NCBI RefSeq assembly: GCF_039822205.1
Contig: NZ_JBAGBW010000021.1
Span: 1-31,312, forward strand
Reading direction: 5' to 3'
DNA length: 31,312 nucleotides
Origin: Thermodesulfobium sp. 4217-1
GTDB taxonomy: Bacteria; Thermodesulfobiota; Thermodesulfobiia; Thermodesulfobiales; Thermodesulfobiaceae
Numbering within the stretch: the stretch's first letter is position 1; each line of letters begins with the position of its first letter. Below are positions 24,710 to 31,312 of the stretch, piece after piece. The notes below the pieces were generated by a model. The model ran no database searches. It was given only the letters and a program-made list of their open reading frames with translations, and was not told the origin of the DNA. The position numbers were made by a program, and so were the translations under genes.

Positions 24710-25747
24710 TTGAATAATCTAATTTCAGAATGGGAACAACAAGATGCATTAATGCTCGTATATCCTCATGAGAAATCTGATTGGAACGATAATCTTTTAA
24801 AAGTCCGAACGTTATATCACGAGCTGATAAAGAAAGCCATCAAGTTTGGCAAAATAATATTAATAATACCTGAGAATATGAATTATAAAAATGAATTGAA
24901 TATCGATGATAAGAATCTGATATGCATTAAAGCTAAAACTAATGACACCTGGATTAGAGATAATGGACCAATTTTTATAAAAGAAAATGGGATTTTTACA
25001 GCTTTAAACTTTAAATTTAACGGTTGGGGAAATAAATTTAACTATAAATTAGATAACGATTTAAATAACAGGATATTTTCATCCAATTTACTTGCAAAAA
25101 GTGTAATGAAAAAAAATTTAAACTTTGTGTTGGAGGGGGGGAGTATTGATAACAATGGCGATGGAATAATTCTAACAACAGAAAATTGCCTACTAAATAA
25201 AAATAGAAACCCTCAGTATTCAAAAGATGCAATTGAAGGACTATTTTATGAGGTATTTGGACAAAATAAAATATTGTGGTTGAAGAACGGAAAATTAATG
25301 GGTGATCATACAGATTCTCATATTGATATGTTAGCAAAATTTGTAAACAAAGATACTATTGTGTACGTCAAATCAGCAAATAGAAATTACCCATATTTTA
25401 ATGAGCTAAAATTAATGGAAGAGGAATTGAAGGATTTTAGAGACTGCAATGACAAACCCTTCAACCTCGTACCTATAATTCTGCCTGAGATCAAAGATGG
25501 ACAAGGAAATTATTTGCCCGCTACTTATACTAATTTTTTAATATTTAATTCTGCTGTAGTTGTACCCATTTACAACTCAAAAGAAGATATACAAGCTATG
25601 AGCGTATTTGAAAGCATTTTCCTTAACAAAGAAATCATTCAAATTGACTGTAGAATATTAATTAGCCAGGGTGGAGCTATACACTGCACTACAAATAATA
25701 TTCCAAAGGGATTTCTAAACCAGGAGGTTTTAATAGATGAGCATTAG
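24710..25747 (+). CDS. aguA: Agmatine deiminase
   Basis: A 345-residue enzyme of the peptidylarginine/agmatine deiminase family that converts agmatine to N-carbamoylputrescine and ammonia. Family landmarks: WEQQDALMLVYPH near residue 8, TWIRDNGPIFI near 83, FNGWGNKFNYK near 104, LEGGSID near 141, HTDSHIDMLAKF near 202, and the C-terminal GGAIHCTTNNIP with the nucleophilic cysteine. His and Asp of HTDSHID complete the active site. Translation starts at TTG with ggaggt at 24699-24704. The end overlaps aguB by 11 bases. The divergent J-domain gene begins 59 bases away. Arginine decarboxylase, needed to supply agmatine, is not in the window. Confidence 0.92.
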   Translation: MNNLISEWEQQDALMLVYPHEKSDWNDNLLKVRTLYHELIKKAIKFGKIILIIPENMNYKNELNIDDKNLICIKAKTNDTWIRDNGPIFIKENGIFTALNFKFNGWGNKFNYKLDNDLNNRIFSSNLLAKSVMKKNLNFVLEGGSIDNNGDGIILTTENCLLNKNRNPQYSKDAIEGLFYEVFGQNKILWLKNGKLMGDHTDSHIDMLAKFVNKDTIVYVKSANRNYPYFNELKLMEEELKDFRDCNDKPFNLVPIILPEIKDGQGNYLPATYTNFLIFNSAVVVPIYNSKEDIQAMSVFESIFLNKEIIQIDCRILISQGGAIHCTTNNIPKGFLNQEVLIDEH

Positions 25748-26606
25748 AGTTTGTCTTGTGCAAAAAAAATGTAATTTTTCGTTAGATGAAAATATTTTAC
25801 AAGCTGAAAAAGCTATACTTGAGGCTAAACAAAAGGGAGCCGATATATTAGTATTTTCAGAACTATTTTTAAATAGTTATTTCTGTATATCGGAGAATCC
25901 AAATAATTTCGACCTTGCTTTAGAAAACAGTTCGAGCGTAATAAAACATTTTCAAAAATTAGCTCTTTCAAATAATTTGGTGATTATTTTTCCTTATTTC
26001 GAAAAAAGGTCACAAGGAATATATCACAATAGCGCTATAATTATCGATAAAGATGGCAGTATATCAGGCAAATACAGAAAGATGCACATTCCAGATGATC
26101 CAGGATATTTTGAAAAATTTTACTTTACACCTGGAGATTTAGGTTTTGAGCCAATTAATTGCAGTCTTGGAAGAATAGGCATTTTAATATGTTGGGACCA
26201 ATGGTTTCCTGAGGCAGCACGAATAATGGCGCTAAAAGGTGCTCAAATAATAATCTATCCTACTGCCATTGGATTTGATCCTCATGAAAAAAGATCTGAA
26301 CAAAAAAAACAGTTAGAAGCATGGCTTACCATTCAAAGATCTCATGCAATTGCAAACTCGCTATATGTCTTATCTGTAAACAGGGTAGGCACTGAGACCA
26401 AACATGGTCAAAAAATTAAATTTTGGGGAAATAGTTTTGTTTGTGGGCCTCAGGGAGAATTTATCGTAAAGGCAAAAGATAATGAAGAGATTATGTATGC
26501 AAACATTGATATAGGTAAAAATGAAGATGTCAGGCGTATATGGCCTTTTTTTAGGGACAGAAGGTGCTCTGATTACAAAGAAATAGGAAGTTGTTTTATC
26601 GATTAA
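25737..26606 (+). CDS. aguB: N-carbamoylputrescine amidase
   Basis: A 289-residue nitrilase-superfamily amidase that hydrolyses N-carbamoylputrescine to putrescine, carbon dioxide and ammonia. The catalytic Glu-Lys-Cys triad is visible: Glu42 in VFSELFL, Lys115 in YRKMHIPDDPGY, and Cys152 in ICWDQWFPEAAR. KMHIPDDPGYFEKFYFTPGD is close to the AguB consensus. It overlaps aguA by 11 bases with caggagg inside aguA as its ribosome site, so the two enzymes are co-translated and act in sequence. Together they provide the agmatine route to polyamines. Confidence 0.95.
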   Translation: MSIRVCLVQKKCNFSLDENILQAEKAILEAKQKGADILVFSELFLNSYFCISENPNNFDLALENSSSVIKHFQKLALSNNLVIIFPYFEKRSQGIYHNSAIIIDKDGSISGKYRKMHIPDDPGYFEKFYFTPGDLGFEPINCSLGRIGILICWDQWFPEAARIMALKGAQIIIYPTAIGFDPHEKRSEQKKQLEAWLTIQRSHAIANSLYVLSVNRVGTETKHGQKIKFWGNSFVCGPQGEFIVKAKDNEEIMYANIDIGKNEDVRRIWPFFRDRRCSDYKEIGSCFID

Positions 26607-26854
26607 ACTTGTGATCGGGTATATTTGTAAATTTCATTTGTTTGGACATGTAGATCAAAGCTGCACAATTAAAGCTTTATTTGAAATAATCTTTATAAAA
26701 TAGTAGATATAAATAGGTTTTTTTAAAAAGTTTTTCGTTAAAAATTGAATTGCACTTGAGATTATTACTTTATTTCATTAACAACGAATAAATTAAAAAT
26801 TTAAAAAATAATTGACAAAAAAAATTTTTAAACTATAATATTTCTTAGTCACTT
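26607..26854. other. 248-base non-coding gap before the tRNA pair
   Basis: A very AT-rich stretch with no open frame that looks like a gene and no clear hairpin terminator after aguB. The only defined signal I see is the tRNA promoter at its right end. Confidence 0.5.
26812..26839 (+). promoter_or_regulatory. Strong promoter of the tRNA-Leu/tRNA-Gly unit
   Basis: Consensus TTGACA (26812-26817), a 16-bp spacer and consensus TATAAT (26834-26839). Transcription would begin about 9 bases before tRNA-Leu. It is the best sigma-70 promoter in the window. Confidence 0.8.
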
Positions 26855-26938
26855 GGGCGAGTGGCGGAATGGCAGACGCGCCAGGCTTAGGACCTGGTGG
26901 ATAAAACCGTGGGGGTTCAAGTCCCTTCTCGCCCACCA
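26855..26938 (+). tRNA. tRNA-Leu (TAG)
   Basis: A class II tRNA with a long variable arm. Acceptor GGGCGAG pairs with CTCGCCC, anticodon stem CCAGG/CCTGG holds loop CTTAGGA with anticodon TAG, and the T arm has GGTTCAAGTCC. The 3' CCA is encoded. Confidence 0.96.
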
Positions 26939-26948
26939 GAAAATAAAT

Positions 26949-27023
26949 GCGGGAATAGCTCAGCGGTAGAGCATCGCCTTGCCAAGGCGAGGGTCGTGGG
27001 TTCGAATCCCATTTCCCGCTCCA
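26949..27023 (+). tRNA. tRNA-Gly (GCC)
   Basis: Acceptor GCGGGAA pairs with TTCCCGC, the D arm is AGCTC..GAGC, the anticodon loop TTGCCAA gives GCC, and the T arm is GTGGGTTCGAATCCCAT. CCA is encoded. It lies ten bases after tRNA-Leu and shares its promoter. Confidence 0.97.
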
Positions 27024-27062
27024 TATTCTAAATAAAATAATGAACTTATAATAATAAACAAA

Positions 27063-27079
27063 TTCTTCTTGAGGAGGAA
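27063..27079 (+). promoter_or_regulatory. Hairpin covering the dapL ribosome site
   Basis: TTCTTC (27063-27068) can pair with GAGGAA (27074-27079; one U-G pair) around a 5-base loop, burying most of the GAGGAGG ribosome site of dapL. A short, weak stem, but precisely placed. Confidence 0.35.
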
Positions 27080-27085
27080 CCAAAA

Positions 27086-28252
27086 ATCAGAACTGCAAAC
27101 AGAATCCAAAACGTACCACCTTATCTATTCTCTGAGATTGACAAAAAGAAAAATATGCTTAGAGCACAAGGAAAAGATCTAATAGATTTCGGAATTGGAG
27201 ATCCAGATCTACCAACTCCAATGTTCGTGGTAGATGCAATGAAAAAATATGTAGAAGACCCGAAAAATCATAGATACCCACCATACGAAGGAACCCTATC
27301 CTTCAGAAAAACCGTTTCTGAATGGTTTTTGAAAAGATTTAATGTAGCTCTCGATCCTGACAGTGAAATAATGGCCCTCATAGGATCCAAAGAAGGCATC
27401 GCTCATCTTCCTTTTGCATTCGTTGACGAAGGAGATTACACACTTGTACCGAATCCTGCATATCCGGTTTACAACGTAGCTACCATTCTCTCAGGTGGCA
27501 AACCATATTTTATGCCTTTAAATGATAGCAATAACTTTTTGCCAGAATTAGAAAAAATTCCAACTCAGGTCTTAGAAAATACAAAAATTTTATTTTTAAA
27601 TTATCCAAATAATCCAACAGGAGCTGTGGCAAGTTTAGAGTTTTTTGAAAAAGCAGTTAATTTTGCTAAAAAATATGACTTTCTAATTTGCCACGATATG
27701 GCTTATTCTGAAATGACTTATGATAATTACGTAAGCCCTAGTTTATTGCAGGTCGATGGGGCAAAAGAAGTAGCCATTGAATTTCATTCACTCTCAAAGA
27801 TGTTCAATATGACAGGTTGGAGAGTTGGTTTTGCAGTTGGTTCCAAATTAGCCATAAAGGCTTTGGGAATTATTAAAACCAATATTGACTCGGGACTTTT
27901 TGTGGCTATCCAGCAGGCATCAGAAATTGCTTTACAGGATGACTCTAATTTCATTGCGAAGATGAACAAGATTTATATAAAGAGAAGAGATCTTTTAGTA
28001 AGCGGTCTTCAAAGCCTTGGCTCAGACATAGTAGCTCCCAAAGGATCATTTTACCTCTGGGTAAAAACTCCTACTGGTTTTAATGCTTCTACTTTTACAG
28101 AAAGATTGATGTTAGAAACAGATATAGTTGTAACGCCTGGTAGCGGATATGGGTCTGAGGGTGATGGATATGTTAGATTTGCTATTACCGTAAGTGAAGA
28201 AAGAATTGGAGAGGCCATTGAAAGAATGAAGTCAAGAAGCATCCAATTTTAA
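27086..28252 (+). CDS. dapL: LL-diaminopimelate aminotransferase, ATC start
   Basis: A class I PLP aminotransferase that makes LL-diaminopimelate from tetrahydrodipicolinate in one step of lysine and cell-wall synthesis. Landmarks: IDFGIGDPDLPTP, YPPYEGTLSFRKTVSEW, LNYPNNPTGAVAS, and the PLP lysine in HSLSKMFNMTGWR, then VGF. The first canonical start codon, ATG at 27155, would delete about 23 residues of the family's N-terminus. Reading upstream in the same frame gives RTANRIQNVPPYLFSEIDKK, which matches the conserved opening of DapL (RxADRIxxLPPYLFxEID). The only plausible start there is ATC at 27086, seven bases after the strong gaggagga site at 27071-27078. The resulting 388 residues match the usual length. 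Either ATC is a real non-canonical start or an ATG was lost to a base error. The gene heads dapL-hflX-rho. Confidence 0.9.
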   Translation: MRTANRIQNVPPYLFSEIDKKKNMLRAQGKDLIDFGIGDPDLPTPMFVVDAMKKYVEDPKNHRYPPYEGTLSFRKTVSEWFLKRFNVALDPDSEIMALIGSKEGIAHLPFAFVDEGDYTLVPNPAYPVYNVATILSGGKPYFMPLNDSNNFLPELEKIPTQVLENTKILFLNYPNNPTGAVASLEFFEKAVNFAKKYDFLICHDMAYSEMTYDNYVSPSLLQVDGAKEVAIEFHSLSKMFNMTGWRVGFAVGSKLAIKALGIIKTNIDSGLFVAIQQASEIALQDDSNFIAKMNKIYIKRRDLLVSGLQSLGSDIVAPKGSFYLWVKTPTGFNASTFTERLMLETDIVVTPGSGYGSEGDGYVRFAITVSEERIGEAIERMKSRSIQF

Positions 28253-28265
28253 CAACTTGTTAAAA
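28247..28265 (+). repeat. 19-bp palindrome across the dapL stop and hflX start
   Basis: TTTTAACAA-C-TTGTTAAAA is perfectly symmetrical. The left arm contains the dapL stop and the right arm begins with the TTG start of hflX. As RNA it could form a weak 8-bp A-U-rich hairpin. Confidence 0.45.
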
Positions 28266-29519
28266 AGCAAGTTTAAAAATGCTTTAATTTTAGAAACATT
28301 TCATCCCCATGAAGATGTAGAATATTTTTTAGAAGAGACTAAAGCTCTATGTCTAACAGCAAATTTTAATCCTGTTTTATCAGTTTTGTACAAATTAAAT
28401 AGAACTGATAAAGTTTTTCGAATTGGTAAGGGTAAGGCAGAAGAAATAAAAAATTTAATTTTAGAAAACGATATTGAGGCAGTAATTGTAGACAGTGAAA
28501 TAAACCCTCATACCTATAGAAATCTAATTGATATATGGAATGTAGAAGTAGTTGATAGAAATGCCCTTATAATATCAATATTTGCAAAAAGAGCCAGCAC
28601 TAAACAGGGGAAATTGCAGGTAGAATTGGCAAGACTAAATTATCTGTTATCACAAACATCTGGTTGGGGAAAAGTTTTGTCAAGATTAGGCGGCGGCATT
28701 GGCACAAGAGGACCAGGAGAAACAAAAAAAGAACAGGACAGAAGAACATTAAGATTAAAAGTTAGCAAATTAAAAAGTGAAATAAGTACTATTGAAAAAA
28801 GAGATAAAGTTATTAAAGAGAATATAAACAACTCAAGTTTTCCAAAAATTTCTTTAGTGGGCTATACAAATGCAGGAAAATCTACACTGATGAAGGTGTT
28901 AACAGAATCTGATGTTTTAGTACAGGATCAGCTTTTTTCAACACTTGACACAAAAACTGCTATAATAAAGTTTGACGATAGAACAAAAGTTTTTCTTACA
29001 GACACAGTAGGTTTTATTAGAAAACTTCCACACAAGCTGATAGAAGCTTTTAAAGCTACCTTGTCACAAATAAGCGATTCAAATTTTTTATTACATGTTG
29101 TAGATGCCTCAAAACCCATTGAAATGGTAAAACAAGATATCAATAACGTAAATAGTGTTCTTAAAGAAATAAATGCAAATGATATTCCAAGCATACTAGT
29201 TTTTAACAAAATTGATGAGTGTGTGTATTTGGATGAAATCTATAGTCTTGCTGAGCTTTATAAGCCATATTGTTTCATAAGTGCGTTAAATGGAACGGGT
29301 ATCAACCAGCTATTAGATAAAATTAAACAATTTATTTATCCAAACAGAATAAAGATTAAAATATTTTTACCACACAACAAAACAAAAATTATTAATTTAA
29401 TTAAAAATTTTTCAGGAAGGATATTGGAAGAAGAATGGTCTACATTAGGGGTAACAATTGTCTTAGACATACCTCAAGATTATGCCGATTTTTTAAATGA
29501 CTATATTATTGAAATCTAA
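28257..29519 (+). CDS. hflX: Ribosome-associated GTPase HflX
   Basis: A 420-residue TRAFAC GTPase that binds the 50S subunit and rescues or splits stalled and heat-damaged ribosomes. The N-terminal HflX domain has RIGKGKAEEI near residue 56 and the family signature SRLGGGIGTRGPGETK near 142. The G domain has G1 GYTNAGKST near 204, G3 DTVGF near 249, G4 NKID and G5 SALNGTG. A C-terminal beta region follows. The start is TTG four bases after the dapL stop; it is the only canonical start after an in-frame stop at 28227 and has no Shine-Dalgarno. Translation therefore probably depends on termination at dapL. A perfect palindrome covers this junction. Confidence 0.92.
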   Translation: MLKSKFKNALILETFHPHEDVEYFLEETKALCLTANFNPVLSVLYKLNRTDKVFRIGKGKAEEIKNLILENDIEAVIVDSEINPHTYRNLIDIWNVEVVDRNALIISIFAKRASTKQGKLQVELARLNYLLSQTSGWGKVLSRLGGGIGTRGPGETKKEQDRRTLRLKVSKLKSEISTIEKRDKVIKENINNSSFPKISLVGYTNAGKSTLMKVLTESDVLVQDQLFSTLDTKTAIIKFDDRTKVFLTDTVGFIRKLPHKLIEAFKATLSQISDSNFLLHVVDASKPIEMVKQDINNVNSVLKEINANDIPSILVFNKIDECVYLDEIYSLAELYKPYCFISALNGTGINQLLDKIKQFIYPNRIKIKIFLPHNKTKIINLIKNFSGRILEEEWSTLGVTIVLDIPQDYADFLNDYIIEI

Positions 29520-29524
29520 AAACC

Positions 29525-29570
29525 GAAAGGAGGAAGGACAAGGGAGCATCCCAAGTCTTGCTTAGATCTT
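29525..29570 (+). promoter_or_regulatory. rho leader: distant Shine-Dalgarno and two hairpins
   Basis: A strong site, aaaggaggaagg (29526-29537), lies about 33 bases before the rho ATG. Between them, GGGA-gca-TCCC (29542-29552) and AAGTCT-tgctt-AGA(T)CTT (29553-29570) form two hairpins that touch each other and the ATG, leaving about four unpaired bases. Folding would bring the site to the start codon. Confidence 0.45.
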
Positions 29571-31163
29571 ATGAAATTTACAAATGAAGAATTGAACGAA
29601 AAATCTGTAAAAGAGCTCAGAATAATAGCGAAACAGGTAGGGGTTACAGGATACTTTATAATGAAAAAGACGGAGCTGGTAGACAAAATTTTTAAAGCTA
29701 TAAAAAATATTGAAGGTAGCGAAGAAAAAAAACCTATTAAAAGAGAGAGTGTAAAAGACGAATCTAAAACCAAGACTAAAGCACCCATAGATACCAAAAA
29801 TTTGGAATTACTTCTTGATAAAGTTTCCGATGCTAAGATAGAATTAAAAAATACTCGAAAAAAAGAGGTTGTGAAACCATCAACTCAGGGTGAAATACAA
29901 ACTCCAAAAGTTGAAGAGCCAAAAACTGTCCAGACGCCAGAGAACAACAACAATCTTCTAAAGAGCAAAGAAACAAACACCTTTCAGAAAAAAGAATTTT
30001 ATACTTTTAAGGACAAGCAGTATCCACGTGATGACAAAAGAGACGATCTAGTAAGGTCAAAAGGAATACTGGATATCACACAAGATGGTTATGGGTTTTT
30101 AAGAGTAAAAAGTTACCGATCATCTCCAAATGATATTTACGTAGCCCCATCTCAGATAAGAAGATTTGATTTAATTCAGGGAGATGAAATTTCTGGCTTA
30201 ACTAGACCTCCAAGGGATAGCGAAAGGTATTTTAGCTTAATCAAAATAGATCACATAAACGATCTTTTGCCAGAGGACCTGAGAAACAGAAAACATTTTG
30301 AATCGCTGACTCCTGTATTTCCTCATAAGCGCTTCAGGTTAGAGAGCTCATCAGAAGATGAATCTACAAGGATAATCGATCTTTTTACTCCAATTGGTAA
30401 GGGTCAAAGAGGTCTGATAGTCGCACCTCCAAAAGCTGGCAAGACAACACTTTTAAAGAAGATAGCACAATCAATAGAAATTAATCATCCAGACACTCAT
30501 TTGATGGTAGTCCTGATTGATGAAAGACCAGAAGAGGTTACAGATTGGAAACGCTCAGTAAAAGGCGAGGTTATAAGCTCAACTTTTGATGAAGAGCAAG
30601 AAAATCACACAAGACTTTCTGAGCTGGCACTTGAAAGGGCAAAAAGGCTTGTCGAAACTGGCAAAGACGTTCTCATACTTATGGATTCGATCACAAGATT
30701 AACCAGAGCATACAACACTACGATACAGACCACTGGAAGAACCCTATCAGGCGGAATCGATGCATCTGCCATTCATAAACCAAAAAGATTTTTTGGTGCA
30801 GCAAGGTCGGTAGAGCAGGGCGGGAGCCTTACAATATTGGCTACATGTCTTGTAGAAACAGGCAGCAGGATGGACGACGTTATCTTCGAAGAATTTAAGG
30901 GAACTGGAAACTGGGAATTGATATTGGATAGAAAGCTCGCAGATAAGAGAATTTTCCCCGCATTCGATCTGAAAAAATCTAGCACTCGTAAAGAAGAACT
31001 TCTTTTGACACCCGAAGAGCTAAGAAAAATATGGCATCTTAGAAGGGTTCTTGCCTCCAGAGAGGGTAGCGACGTTACAGAACTTATTCTCGAATACATA
31101 AAGAAAACTAAAAATAATAAGGAATTCTTAGCCAAGATAGACGAAAGAGGAGCACAGTTTTAA
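29571..31163 (+). CDS. rho: Transcription termination factor Rho
   Basis: A 530-residue hexameric RNA helicase that ends transcription. Residues 1-46 are the Rho_N helical domain (ELRIIAKQVGVTGYFIMKKTELV). About 50-155 is a lysine-, glutamate- and asparagine-rich insertion not found in the 419-residue E. coli protein. The cold-shock RNA-binding domain follows (GILDITQDGYGFLR near 165). The ATPase core has the P-loop APPKAGKTT near 285, Walker B DVLILMDS near 366, and the Q/R-loop region DASAIHKPKRFFGAARSVE near 397. All catalytic motifs are intact. No other ATG, GTG or TTG exists in frame between the hflX stop and 29571, so that ATG is the only canonical start; its strong ribosome site lies far upstream, with hairpins between. 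It is downstream of hflX in the dapL operon. Confidence 0.95.
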   Translation: MKFTNEELNEKSVKELRIIAKQVGVTGYFIMKKTELVDKIFKAIKNIEGSEEKKPIKRESVKDESKTKTKAPIDTKNLELLLDKVSDAKIELKNTRKKEVVKPSTQGEIQTPKVEEPKTVQTPENNNNLLKSKETNTFQKKEFYTFKDKQYPRDDKRDDLVRSKGILDITQDGYGFLRVKSYRSSPNDIYVAPSQIRRFDLIQGDEISGLTRPPRDSERYFSLIKIDHINDLLPEDLRNRKHFESLTPVFPHKRFRLESSSEDESTRIIDLFTPIGKGQRGLIVAPPKAGKTTLLKKIAQSIEINHPDTHLMVVLIDERPEEVTDWKRSVKGEVISSTFDEEQENHTRLSELALERAKRLVETGKDVLILMDSITRLTRAYNTTIQTTGRTLSGGIDASAIHKPKRFFGAARSVEQGGSLTILATCLVETGSRMDDVIFEEFKGTGNWELILDRKLADKRIFPAFDLKKSSTRKEELLLTPEELRKIWHLRRVLASREGSDVTELILEYIKKTKNNKEFLAKIDERGAQF

Positions 31164-31247
31164 AATAGTTTACCAATCAAATAAACTAAACAAAATCTTA
31201 TTTATACAAATATAAATTATTGTTATATAAAAATATAAATATTTTGC

Positions 31248-31276
31248 TTGCATTGATTTGATTTATATATTAATAT
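31248..31276 (+). promoter_or_regulatory. Candidate promoter for the next gene
   Basis: TTGCAT (31248-31253), 17 bp, then TAATAT (31271-31276) lie after rho. The window ends in gaaaggaga (31301-31309), a strong ribosome site, so a gene starts just beyond the edge. In many genomes rho is followed by rpmE (ribosomal protein L31); that identity is a guess here. Confidence 0.4.
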
Positions 31277-31312
31277 ACATTATAAGTCAAATATTACTTA
31301 GAAAGGAGATTT

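Noticed and set aside
24651-24749. N-terminal extension of the J-domain protein from a TTG
   Set aside because: It overlaps the divergent aguA start, encodes an unlikely hydrophobic leader, and the internal ATG gives a coherent coiled-coil start.
26793-27083. Minus-strand frame with [20 protein letters not shown]
   Set aside because: It runs antisense through tRNA-Leu and tRNA-Gly; this peptide is the well-known false product of antisense tRNA sequence.
1-31312. CRISPR arrays, insertion sequences, prophage genes, rRNA
   Set aside because: No spaced repeats, transposase or phage motifs, or rRNA sequence were seen.

Overview
This is an AT-rich bacterial chromosomal window that is almost fully coding. 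It has 29 protein genes, three tRNA genes and no intergenic gap over 300 bases. I see no phage, insertion sequence or CRISPR array. Strong GGAGG-type ribosome sites, CCA-encoded tRNAs, an LL-diaminopimelate aminotransferase, flavodoxin-like enzymes and DsrE-like proteins point to an anaerobic or thermophilic lineage. A Thermodesulfobium-like organism is my best guess from style alone; nothing here proves it.

Layout. 1-3.6 kb: a zinc-finger protein, an exported SIMPL protein, a DsrE-like protein, a glutamine amidotransferase and a radical SAM/SPASM protein. 3.6-5.5 kb: a phosphate-type MFS permease followed by a thioredoxin-type arsenate reductase. 5.5-7.3 kb: azlCD and a divergent XRE-cupin regulator with a shared candidate operator. 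7.3-12.8 kb: a YyaL-type thioredoxin-fold protein converging on a large hybrid histidine kinase. 13-17.6 kb: a metabolic cluster of a 2,4-diaminopentanoate dehydrogenase-like enzyme, a D-amino-acid-transaminase-like enzyme and a second DsrE-like protein, then a LysR regulator divergent from an MFS exporter. 17.7-20.2 kb: an FMN reductase, tRNA-Thr (minus strand), WrbA and a D-2-hydroxyacid dehydrogenase. 20.2-24.65 kb (minus strand): a likely operon of a J-domain coiled-coil protein, a WD40-like propeller, a small exported protein and a PAS-GGDEF diguanylate cyclase. 24.7-26.6 kb: aguAB, the agmatine-to-putrescine pathway. 26.8-31.2 kb: tRNA-Leu, tRNA-Gly, dapL, hflX and rho, with the ribosome site of the next gene at the window edge.

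The most unusual signals are in expression control. dapL appears to start at an ATC codon, with its Shine-Dalgarno inside a small hairpin. rho has a strong Shine-Dalgarno about 33 nt from its ATG, and two abutting hairpins fill that gap exactly. Tandem TTAAC repeats at exact 11-bp period, like Pho boxes of the OmpR/PhoP family, lie upstream of one DsrE-like gene and of arsC, and a weaker version lies upstream of the operon that carries the second DsrE-like gene. The phosphate-type permease has a good promoter whose predicted start point falls on the ATG, so its mRNA may be leaderless. Convergent genes often sit only 3-8 bp apart with no intrinsic terminator, which suggests reliance on Rho.
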